Of a stretch of DNA of 64,000 nucleotides, positions 54,876 through 62,559 are shown piece by piece. Made by a program: the position numbers and the translations under genes. The first letter of the stretch is position 1. Each line of letters opens with the position of its first letter. Source of the DNA: Sulfitobacter sp. SK012. GTDB lineage: Bacteria > Pseudomonadota > Alphaproteobacteria > Rhodobacterales > Rhodobacteraceae. The notes beneath the pieces are model-generated. The model was not told the origin of the DNA. It was given only the letters and a program-made list of their open reading frames with translations, and made no database searches. The stretch is taken from contig NZ_CP025804.1 in assembly GCF_003352085.1 (NCBI RefSeq), forward strand, positions 124,001-188,000. The letters run 5' to 3'.

Positions 54876-56177
54876 TTACTTGTAGCCAGCGGCTTCCATA
54901 GCTTCGTTTGTGATCGCCTGGGCTTTTGCCAAGGCTTCTTCAACGGTCTGTTGGCCTGCGTATGCTGCAGAGAACTCTTGGCTCACTTCAGTCGCAATAC
55001 CGGCAAACTCAGGGATAGCCGCGAACTGAATACCCACATACGGGCTTGGTTCAACGGTAGAGTCGGTCGGATCAGCTGAAAGGATTGAATCCAGCGTCAT
55101 CTGAGCGAAAGGAACGGCCTGATAGTCAGGGTTCTCATAGAGCGAGATACGTGCGCCTGGAGGAACGTTGGCCCAACCTTCGTTGGCCGCAACGAGCTCG
55201 ATATACGCTGTGCCTGTCGCCCATTCGATGAACTCTTTTGCAGCAGCTTCTTTCTGAGTACCGGCAGGAATTGCCAGCGCCCATGCCCACAACCAGTTGG
55301 AGCGTTTGCCCAGACCTGTGTCAGGTGCGAGTGCAAAGCCAACTTTGTCGGCAACAGTTGAATCATCACCTGTTACGAAAGACGCAGCAACCGTGGCGTC
55401 GATCCACATGCCGCATTTGCCTTGGTTAAACAGCGACAGGTTTTCGTTGAAACCGTTTGTTGGGTAACCATTAGGGCCTGATTCATCCATCATGCCTTTA
55501 TAGAAGTTCAACGTGTTGGCCCACTGCTCTGTGTCGAACTGTGCGTTCCAATCCATGTCGAACCAGCGAGCACCGAAAGAGTTGGACATCGCTGTGATGA
55601 AAGCACCGCCTTCGCCCCAACCAGCCTTACCGCGCAGGCAGATACCGTTGATCTCGTTGTCACGGTCGGTCATTGCGGCCGCAGCTTTGCGAACGAATTC
55701 CCATGTTGGATCCTTTGGCATTTCCATGCCAGCGGCTTCCATCAAGTCCGTGCGGTACATGATCATGGAGCTCTCACCGTAGAAAGGTGAAGCAAACATG
55801 GTGCCGTCATAGGACAGGCCATTTTTCATCGCAGGCAAGATGTCGTCGGCGTTATATTCCGCGGACATATCGTCCAGCGGCACAAGCCAACCATTTTTGC
55901 CCCAGATGGGTGTTTCGTACATGCCGATTGTCATGATGTCGAACGAGCCACCTTTGGTGGTGATGTCCGTTGTCACGCGCTGGCGCAGTACGTTTTCTTC
56001 CAGCGTAACCCACTCAACTTCGTGGCCAGTTTTTGCTGTAAAGTCGTCTGTCAGACCCTGCATACGAACCATGTCACCGTTGTTCACGGTTGCAATGGTC
56101 AGGGTTTCGGCGAAACCAACAGTGGCAACAGTACAAATTGCTGTAGCACCCAACAGGGCGCGGATAGTCTTATTCAT
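54876..56177 (-). CDS. smoE: Polyol ABC transporter binding protein
   Basis: The 433-residue periplasmic binding protein has a Sec signal peptide (TIRALLGATAICTVATVGFA, cut near GFA-ET), the family 1 solute-binding fold (LTDDFTAKTGHEVEWVTLEE; FDIMTIGMYETPIWGKNGW; FASPFYGESSMIMYRTDLME) and ends in AQAITNEAMEAAGYK. I chose ATG 56177 with GGGAGGA upstream; the frame extends further upstream but without a signal peptide. By order and family it is SmoE, the sorbitol/mannitol-binding protein. A 138-nt gap to the regulator gene holds a near-repeat GGGCAAATG/GGGCAATTG (56201 and 56220). Confidence 0.93.
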   Translation of the reverse strand: MNKTIRALLGATAICTVATVGFAETLTIATVNNGDMVRMQGLTDDFTAKTGHEVEWVTLEENVLRQRVTTDITTKGGSFDIMTIGMYETPIWGKNGWLVPLDDMSAEYNADDILPAMKNGLSYDGTMFASPFYGESSMIMYRTDLMEAAGMEMPKDPTWEFVRKAAAAMTDRDNEINGICLRGKAGWGEGGAFITAMSNSFGARWFDMDWNAQFDTEQWANTLNFYKGMMDESGPNGYPTNGFNENLSLFNQGKCGMWIDATVAASFVTGDDSTVADKVGFALAPDTGLGKRSNWLWAWALAIPAGTQKEAAAKEFIEWATGTAYIELVAANEGWANVPPGARISLYENPDYQAVPFAQMTLDSILSADPTDSTVEPSPYVGIQFAAIPEFAGIATEVSQEFSAAYAGQQTVEEALAKAQAITNEAMEAAGYK

Positions 56178-56315
56178 GATGTCCTCCCTAGACCTGCGAT
56201 GGGCAAATGCCACGCAGTTGGGCAATTGTTTGCTTCTCGTGAGCTGCGAGTCAATCAAAATCTTGCGCGCACCCTTAGATTGGCGACGTTCTGCCCGGTT
56301 TTTATGGAAATTTTT

Positions 56316-57284
56316 TTACGCTGTTTCGCTGAGGATTTGCGCAGCGGTCGCTTCATCGGTGATCAAAGCATTGATGAGTCGCCCTTTCAGAGCACCAATC
56401 GTCGCCCCAACCTTGGCAGTACCAAGCCCGATACCGATCATCGGTCTGTCGTCAATAATTTCCAAAGGCGCCGACGCAACCAGGGCATTAAAGGAACCTT
56501 CCAGCAGGCGGCCATCAACATTGTAAATATAGCTGGTGATTTCTCCGACATAACCAGCTGCTACCAACTCTGCCACCTCGCTTGCGGGCATAAAGCCGTC
56601 AACGACGATCGGGCCCGTAATTGATATTTGCCCGATCCCTACAAATGTCACATCGGCAGCCCGGCATAAATCAAGCGTTTTGCGTACCGGTCGATTGCTA
56701 TGAAGCGCTTTGAGTTCTTCAAGGCTGTTGGCCTGAACCGGCAGCGGCATTGGATAATGCGCGGCTCCCGTCTTATCGGCCATCCGGATCACCGCATTAT
56801 AGGGCGTTGCCGATCCGTCAGCATTGATGTTGCCCAGTCGCGAAACGATCTTGTGCTGCGGGCACGACATGGACGGCATCTGCTCAATACAGGCACGCAA
56901 AGCTCGCCCAGTCCCAAGAGCGATAATTTTTGGTTCCTTCGATTTCAGATACCGCGTCATCTGCGCAGCGCCGGCAATTGCAATCCCAGTCAACAGCTCT
57001 GGCCGTTCAGGATCACTGGGCACAACATCGCAAAAATGCAGGCCGAACCGCTCCGCCAGACTTTGCCCCAGTTCCATGCAGTGGGCGATGGGGTGGTCGA
57101 CCTGAACCTTGATCAATCCCTCGCTAAGCGCCAACGACACCAGCCGCTGCGCACTCTGCCGCGATACGCCAAGCGCGCGCGCGATCTCGTCTTGGGTATT
57201 GCCTGCAACGTAGTAAAGCCAGCCAGCCCGCGCCGCATCATCCAGCCGTCCGGCCGTCTGATCTTGTTTGCCCTGTCCTGCCAT
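56316..57284 (-). CDS. smoC: SorC/DeoR-like sugar-binding transcriptional regulator
   Basis: The 322-residue protein has an N-terminal helix-turn-helix (YYVAGNTQDEIARALGVSRQ and SAQRLVSLALSEGLIKVQVD, about residues 25-65) and the SorC sugar-binding domain (LALGTGRALRACIEQM, GAQMTRYLKSKEPKIIALG region and IGLGTAKVGATIGALKGRLI). It is in the polyol operon between the HAD gene and smoE, as SmoC is in R. sphaeroides, and should control the operon in response to a polyol or sugar phosphate. It starts 3 nt after the HAD stop. Confidence 0.92.
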   Translation of the reverse strand: MAGQGKQDQTAGRLDDAARAGWLYYVAGNTQDEIARALGVSRQSAQRLVSLALSEGLIKVQVDHPIAHCMELGQSLAERFGLHFCDVVPSDPERPELLTGIAIAGAAQMTRYLKSKEPKIIALGTGRALRACIEQMPSMSCPQHKIVSRLGNINADGSATPYNAVIRMADKTGAAHYPMPLPVQANSLEELKALHSNRPVRKTLDLCRAADVTFVGIGQISITGPIVVDGFMPASEVAELVAAGYVGEITSYIYNVDGRLLEGSFNALVASAPLEIIDDRPMIGIGLGTAKVGATIGALKGRLINALITDEATAAQILSETA

Positions 57285-57287
57285 TAC

Positions 57288-57965
57288 CTACGCCGCCTTA
57301 TCAAAAAGTTCTGGCAGCAGTAAGAATAATTCCGCCCAATTGTCAAAGCTGCCCAGCTCTTGGTCATGCTTCAGGACGCGGTCGCGCAGATGGGCACCGC
57401 CGGTATAACGCAATACCCGCATGCCCGCCGCAACACCGGCCTCAATGCCCGGCAGACTATCTTCAATGACCAGACAATGCGCAGGATCCACACCCATGTC
57501 GCGGGCGGCCAGCTGAAAGAGATCCGGAGCCGGCTTGCCCCGCGCCACCTGCGACGCGGTAAAGACGACGCCGGGGAAAAGCGGGGCAAGCCCCGTCAAC
57601 TCTAGAGACCGGGCTACTCGCTCCGGGCTGGAGCTGGTGGCGATGCAACGCGGTACCCGTAGGCGGTCAATTACTCCCAAGACCCCCGGGGTCACTTCAA
57701 GCCCCGTTTTGAACCGATCCAACAGCTCGCGGCGGTAATCTTGTTCGAAATTTTTTGGCAGCTGCACATCAAACAAAGTCTGAATATCTTCGGCGACCGT
57801 CGGAAAACTCCGCCCTACAAACCGAGTACAAAAATGGTCAAAATTTACCGTAACACCAAGTTGGGCCAGAGCAGTTATCAGCACTTCCGCCGAAATACCC
57901 TCGCTGTCGATGAGCACTCCATCGCAGTCGAATATCACCAGCTCTATGTCATCCACCTGAGTCAC
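57288..57965 (-). CDS. HAD-superfamily phosphatase of the polyol operon
   Basis: This HAD hydrolase of the beta-phosphoglucomutase/GPH type has motif I VIFDCDGVLIDSEG, the TSSSPERVARS motif II region, and the lysine and acid motifs RGKPAPDLF and LVIEDSLPGIEAGVAAG. I prefer GTG 57965 (preceded by GGGAAAG; 225 residues), since the residues before it look unlike the fold; an ATG at 58049 would add 28. It is the first gene of the smo/mtl operon. It may dephosphorylate a sugar or polyol phosphate that accumulates in the pathway. The substrate is unknown. Confidence 0.85.
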   Translation of the reverse strand: MTQVDDIELVIFDCDGVLIDSEGISAEVLITALAQLGVTVNFDHFCTRFVGRSFPTVAEDIQTLFDVQLPKNFEQDYRRELLDRFKTGLEVTPGVLGVIDRLRVPRCIATSSSPERVARSLELTGLAPLFPGVVFTASQVARGKPAPDLFQLAARDMGVDPAHCLVIEDSLPGIEAGVAAGMRVLRYTGGAHLRDRVLKHDQELGSFDNWAELFLLLPELFDKAA

Positions 57966-58217
57966 CTTTCCCACTGTCGAATTCGCTGTGTACCCGGTAT
58001 TGGTCGGACTGTCAGGGGCACAGCTTGAAGTGTTCTGAACTAACGCCATGATATCTGTACAATGTGTGCAGCGCTGGACTTGTTGCCAACGCAGGTCAAA
58101 TCAAAGCACGTTCAACAAGCTTAGACTGGGGTTTGTAGTGGCGCGCAGATTCGCAGGTGCGCCGCGGCTGGTGGCGTTCTATAGTCGCGCCAATTCATTC
58201 CCAAGAGGACGACCCTA

Positions 58218-59216
58218 ATGCCAAATTCGCAGATGACCTTTCGACAGTTCCTGATGCAGGCAGACGGGGGAAAGCCGGTCGCCGGCGACCTCGCGTTTTT
58301 ACTTGAGGATATCGTGACGGCGTGCCGGTTGGTGTCGGATCATATCCGAAACGGGGCCTTTGCAAACGTGTTGGGATCAAGTGAAAGCACCAATATTCAA
58401 GGCGAAACGCAAAAGAAGCTAGATGTAATCGCAGATGAAGAATTCATGCGCCACTGCGCCAATTCAGGGCGGGTCGCCGCACTTGTTTCCGAGGAAGTCG
58501 ATGATGTTCATTGGTTGAAAGAGAAGCCGGAAGCCGGGGATTATCTGGTCTATTTTGATCCCTTGGATGGATCGTCGAACGTAGATGTAAACCTAAGCGT
58601 CGGTTCGATCTTTTCGATCGTTCAGCTAGCAGAGGCAGTAACACCTAGCCCCGAGGCGGTGTTGCGAAAAGGTACGGAACAGGTCTGTGCCGGATATGCG
58701 ATTTACGGGCCGTCGACCGGGCTTGTTCTTACGCTGGGGCACGGGGTGCATGGCTTTACCCAAGACCTAGGCACTGGGGAATTCTTGCTCACGCAGCCCG
58801 ACATGACAGTACCCGCAACGACGTCGGAATACGCAATCAACACATCGCGCGCAGAGCTTTGGGAGGCCCCGGTTCGACGTTATATTGATGAGTGTGTTGC
58901 GGGTAAAAACGGCGTCCGCGGACGGACGTTTAACATGCGCTGGACGGCGTCGATGGTGGCAGATGTACACCGTATCCTGACCCGAGGTGGCGTGTTTTTG
59001 TATCCTATGGACAGTGGCAATGCGTCAACGGGCGGCAAGCTGCGGCTGATGTATGAGGCCAATCCGATGGGCATGATCATTGAGCAAGCGGGCGGCGCTG
59101 CTTCGACAGGGCGGGCGCGGATCATGGAGGTGCAGCCAGAAGGGCATCACCAACGGGTGCCCGTGATTTTGGGATCAAAAGATGAAGTTGCCCTCATCGA
59201 CAGCTATCACGCGTAA
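58218..59216 (+). CDS. fbp: Class I fructose-1,6-bisphosphatase
   Basis: FBPase hydrolyses fructose-1,6-bisphosphate to fructose-6-phosphate for gluconeogenesis. The 332-residue protein has the metal-binding motif YFDPLDGSSNVDVNLSVGSI, SEEVDDVHW, the conserved GKLRLMYEANPMGMIIEQAG and the terminal residues of the family. The start has AGAGGA upstream. It is divergent from the polyol operon, a placement that fits fructose metabolism, and its 3' end overlaps the sensor kinase stop by 10 nt on the opposite strand. Confidence 0.97.
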   Translation: MPNSQMTFRQFLMQADGGKPVAGDLAFLLEDIVTACRLVSDHIRNGAFANVLGSSESTNIQGETQKKLDVIADEEFMRHCANSGRVAALVSEEVDDVHWLKEKPEAGDYLVYFDPLDGSSNVDVNLSVGSIFSIVQLAEAVTPSPEAVLRKGTEQVCAGYAIYGPSTGLVLTLGHGVHGFTQDLGTGEFLLTQPDMTVPATTSEYAINTSRAELWEAPVRRYIDECVAGKNGVRGRTFNMRWTASMVADVHRILTRGGVFLYPMDSGNASTGGKLRLMYEANPMGMIIEQAGGAASTGRARIMEVQPEGHHQRVPVILGSKDEVALIDSYHA

Positions 59217-60586
59217 GGCAGGACAAGGCGCGCGACAAAGCGGTCCGCGTCATTTTCTAAAGTAAGGGTGCCGTGATGCGCCTGCGCGACGGCTTTGACA
59301 ATGGCGAGGCCAAGGCCGCTGCCATGCCCCCCTTCAAGTTGCACAAAGCGCTCCGTTGCGCGGATGATCTGTTCGACGGGGATGCCGGGCCCGTTGTCCG
59401 AAACGCTCAGCGCAAGGGTATGCGTGCTGACAACAACGCTGGCGTGAATTTCAGTTGCAGTTGGGGTCGCGTGGGCCAGTGTGTTGTCGATTAGGTTCAA
59501 GATTGCCTCGCTCAGTAGCAGTTCATCCCCGAGAAGATACGGCGTGCCGGGCGCTGCAGAGAAGGAGAGCGCCACACCTGCAGCAATGCAAACTTTGCGG
59601 CGACGCTCAATCAGACTGGTCATCATGGCGTTGATATCAAGAAGGGCAAAGCTGTCCTCGAGATTTGATCCTTTGGCGCGTTCGTGGGTCAATAATTGAT
59701 TTGCAAGATCAGATGCTTGACGCGCGGCTGTGAGCAAATCAGCGCTACGCTCACGGGCATCTTTGGCGGTGCGCGCGGATTGCACGGCCTCTGACATGGC
59801 GAGGATCCCGGCGATGGGATTGCGCAACTGGTGAGCCGCGTCCGAGATAAAATCATCCTTGGCTTTTAGCGTGGTTTCGACCTGTCCAAGCAGAGCATTG
59901 AGCGTGCGGGTAATCCCACGGACTTCTTGGGGAACGGCGCGGCGGATCGGTGTCAGCTCATCGGAGGAGCGTTGCGCAATTGCGGCCTGCAAGTCGATCA
60001 AAGGGCTGAGGCCAAGGCGCACACCAAACCAAACGATCAATGCGAGGGCGATGATCAGGGGCGCCGTGACACTGAAGGTGCGGCGCGACAAATCGCGAAC
60101 AATCGCAGTGCGCAGGCGGGTGTCTTGCCAGACGGTGAAGTTGAATTGTCCACTGACGCCTTCGATTTGCATGGCGTCTTGAAACCGCAATACCCTGACC
60201 GGGTTGTCTTGATATGTGGCTTCGAAATAGGTCTGTTGATCGCCCTGAACGAACGCGCCGGATGGGGGTACTGGGGGCGTGGCGTACCCTGTGATGAACA
60301 CGCCGTCTGGCGCGTACACGTGATAAAAGACAGGGCCGCCAGACGTGTCGCGCAGGAGGGTATTGGTCTCTGGGCTAAGTGCATCTCCACCTGAGACGGC
60401 CACGTCGCGAGAGATGGCGAGGGCTGCTGAAAGGAGCGAGCGGTCAAAGCGGTCGCTGGCCCGTGATTGCGCGTCGTTCAATGCCCATGCCCCGATCACA
60501 ACGGCGATGCATAAAAGGGGTATCAAAATGATGAGCGTGAGTCGCATGCGCAACGACAGTGGGCCGGGGGGCAGCGGCCATCTCAT
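59207..60586 (-). CDS. Sensor histidine kinase, TctE-like
   Basis: The 459-residue membrane kinase has two transmembrane helices (LTLIILIPLLCIAVVIGAWA, about 16-35; VTAPLIIALALIVWFGVRLG, about 174-193) around a periplasmic sensor domain. A HAMP-like linker follows, then the H-box FISDAAHQLRNPIAGI with the phosphoacceptor histidine, and the N, G1 and G2 boxes (EAILNLIDNTLAHA; LSVSDNGPGIPVEQI; GGHGSGLGLAIVKAVA). By family and position next to tctC it resembles TctE, which senses tricarboxylates. It overlaps the regulator gene by ATGA. Confidence 0.92.
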   Translation of the reverse strand: MRWPLPPGPLSLRMRLTLIILIPLLCIAVVIGAWALNDAQSRASDRFDRSLLSAALAISRDVAVSGGDALSPETNTLLRDTSGGPVFYHVYAPDGVFITGYATPPVPPSGAFVQGDQQTYFEATYQDNPVRVLRFQDAMQIEGVSGQFNFTVWQDTRLRTAIVRDLSRRTFSVTAPLIIALALIVWFGVRLGLSPLIDLQAAIAQRSSDELTPIRRAVPQEVRGITRTLNALLGQVETTLKAKDDFISDAAHQLRNPIAGILAMSEAVQSARTAKDARERSADLLTAARQASDLANQLLTHERAKGSNLEDSFALLDINAMMTSLIERRRKVCIAAGVALSFSAAPGTPYLLGDELLLSEAILNLIDNTLAHATPTATEIHASVVVSTHTLALSVSDNGPGIPVEQIIRATERFVQLEGGHGSGLGLAIVKAVAQAHHGTLTLENDADRFVARLVLPYA

Positions 60587-61254
60587 TCTTTTGCGCTTTG
60601 CATCACATAGCCCAGCCCACGTTGTACGCGGATTTCGACACCATGGGGCTTGAGGCGCTTGCGCAATCGCGAGACGTAGACTTCGACCACCTGGGCATCC
60701 ACATCTGCACCCGTGCCGTAGACACTGTCGAGAAGGCTGGATTTTGACACCGTGCGCCCACGCAACAGGATCATCGCTTCGAATACGGACAGCTCTTTAC
60801 GCGGCAGCTCAATTGGACCGTCGGGGCCGGTGACTTGCCGGGTTTGGGGATCAAATTGCAACGCGCCGATGGCCATTGGTTGTAACACGGGCACATCGCG
60901 GCGTCGGGCAAGGGCACGAATGCGTGCCTCAAGCTCGGCCATCTCGAAGGGTTTGATGAGGTAGTCATCTGCCCCCGCATCAAGCCCTTGGATACGCTCG
61001 CCGGTGCTGCTGCGCGCGGTTAACAGCAAGACAGGTCGGGTGTCGCCACGTTGGCGCAAACCGCGCAACACATCGATGCCGCTAAGGCCTGGCAGGTTGA
61101 TATCAAGCACGATCACATCGCCGCCGTCGCCTCGTAAAAACACATCTGCCTCTTGCCCGTCATGCAAAAGATCCACGGCATGGCCGCTGTCACGCAACAC
61201 ATAGGCGATGCCGCGCGCCACGCTGATATTGTCTTCTACGATGACGATCCGCAT
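60583..61254 (-). CDS. OmpR-family response regulator, TctD-like
   Basis: The 223-residue response regulator has the receiver domain with acidic pocket (MRIVIVEDNISVARGIAYVL), the phosphorylation site D in DVIVLDINLPGLSGIDVL and the Lys in GADDYLIKPFEMAEL. A winged-helix DNA-binding domain is at about 130-220 (VYVSRLRKRLKPHGVEIRVQ). I chose ATG 61254; an ATG nine codons upstream is also in frame. It is divergent from tctC and is expected to activate it. A dyad GATGTT-AGC-AACATC lies between them. Confidence 0.94.
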   Translation of the reverse strand: MRIVIVEDNISVARGIAYVLRDSGHAVDLLHDGQEADVFLRGDGGDVIVLDINLPGLSGIDVLRGLRQRGDTRPVLLLTARSSTGERIQGLDAGADDYLIKPFEMAELEARIRALARRRDVPVLQPMAIGALQFDPQTRQVTGPDGPIELPRKELSVFEAMILLRGRTVSKSSLLDSVYGTGADVDAQVVEVYVSRLRKRLKPHGVEIRVQRGLGYVMQSAKE

Positions 61255-61303
61255 GGGGTTGTTCAACTTTTTGAAGTGCAAGGTTCATGCAAGTTTGACG
61301 TTA

Positions 61304-61318
61304 GATGTTAGCAACATC
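61304..61318. promoter_or_regulatory. Dyad between the response regulator gene and tctC
   Basis: GATGTT-AGC-AACATC is a perfect 6+6 palindrome in the divergent promoter region, 73-87 nt before the tctC start. It is a candidate operator of the TctD-like regulator. A second smaller palindrome TTCAA-CTTT-TTGAA is at 61262-61275. Confidence 0.4.
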
Positions 61319-61390
61319 AAGCGGGCATATAGACTCGCCTTGTCGTTTGGGCAGCCTCTTGAAGAGGGTGCCACCTAAGGGAGGAAAACC

Positions 61391-62485
61391 ATGACTATCA
61401 AATATATCAGCGGAGCTGTGGCCGTCGGTCTGGCAGCGGGTCTTGCAACTTCCGCCACCGCAGGCGGACACGGCATTGATCTGGCGGGCAAGACCGTCGA
61501 ATGGATTATCCCATTCTCCGAAACTGGCGGATCGGCCAAATGGGCCAACTTCTATGCGCCACTTTTGTCAGAAGCGCTGCCGGGTCAGCCAACGGTCGTC
61601 GTTAAGTTCATGCCGGGTGCCGGTTCGACCAAGGGCGCAAATTTCTTTCAAGCCCAAGAGTATGAGGATGGTACGACCATCTTCGGATCGTCAGGCTCTA
61701 CGCAGTTCCCCTATCTGTTGGGTGATCCGCGGGTGAAATATGAATATGGTGATTGGAATGTCGTACTGGCCTCCGGCACAGGTGGCGTTTCTTATCTGCC
61801 ACCAGAGTTGGCGACCAAGTTGGCAGACGGCGGTGCCGCGGCCCTTGCCGGCGAAGACTTCATCTATGGCAGCCAGGGCGCCACGCGCCTTGACTTGGTG
61901 CCTCTTTTGGCTTGGGAAATGCTGGGTCTAAATGTTGAGCCAGTGTTTGGCATCAAAGGCCGCGGTGATGGCCGTCTGATGTTTGAACGCGGCGAAGCCA
62001 ATATCGATTATCAGACGTCTTCGAGCTACCTCAAAGGTGTGACACCACTGGTCGAAGCGGGCACGGCGACAGCTTGGTTCAGCTTTGGTGCGTTAGATGG
62101 CGATGGCAATATTGTACGCGATCCTACATTCCCAGACATGCCGACTTTCAAGGAAGTCTGTGAAGCAACGGATGGTTGCGAGACCTCTGGCGAGCAGTGG
62201 GATGCGTGGAAAGCGTTCTTTGTCGCGGGCTTCCCTGCGCAAAAGATGGTGTTCTTGCCTGCTGGCGCTTCCGCAGACGCGATTGTGACCTACACAAAGG
62301 CCTTCGAGGACATCAAAGCGCGTCCCGATTTCAAGGAAATCTCCGAAGGGCGTTTGGGCATCTATCCACAGATGACCGGTGACGCGGCGCAGACGGCTCT
62401 GGAAAGCGCCACCAAGGTACCCGCAGAAGCAAAAGCTTTTGTCGTGAACTGGTTGGGCGAGCGCTACGGCGTGACGCTGAACTAA
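61391..62485 (+). CDS. tctC: Tripartite tricarboxylate transporter binding protein TctC
   Basis: The 364-residue periplasmic receptor of a TTT transporter has a signal peptide (ISGAVAVGLAAGLATSATA, cut near ATA-GG), then the Bug/TctC fold (LAGKTVEWIIPFSETGGSA; PTVVVKFMPGAGSTKGANFF; and the C-terminal EISEGRLGIYPQMTGDAAQT). It binds a carboxylate in the periplasm and presents it to TctA. The start has GGGAGGA upstream. A terminator follows, then tctA. The length is above the roughly 325 usual for the family. The ligand is unknown. Confidence 0.92.
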   Translation: MTIKYISGAVAVGLAAGLATSATAGGHGIDLAGKTVEWIIPFSETGGSAKWANFYAPLLSEALPGQPTVVVKFMPGAGSTKGANFFQAQEYEDGTTIFGSSGSTQFPYLLGDPRVKYEYGDWNVVLASGTGGVSYLPPELATKLADGGAAALAGEDFIYGSQGATRLDLVPLLAWEMLGLNVEPVFGIKGRGDGRLMFERGEANIDYQTSSSYLKGVTPLVEAGTATAWFSFGALDGDGNIVRDPTFPDMPTFKEVCEATDGCETSGEQWDAWKAFFVAGFPAQKMVFLPAGASADAIVTYTKAFEDIKARPDFKEISEGRLGIYPQMTGDAAQTALESATKVPAEAKAFVVNWLGERYGVTLN

Positions 62486-62494
62486 GCCACTGAC

Positions 62495-62528
62495 CAAACC
62501 CCCGGCCTGAAAAGGTCGGGGGTTTTTC
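62495..62528 (+). terminator. Terminator/attenuator between tctC and tctA
   Basis: AAACCCCCGGCC-TGAAAA-GGTCGGGGGTTTTT has an 11-bp GC-rich stem followed by a run of T. It lies 11 nt after the tctC stop. Partial termination would allow more receptor than permease. Confidence 0.85.
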
Positions 62529-62559
62529 TTTCTCTAGACCTTAATAGATAGAGGCCGAC

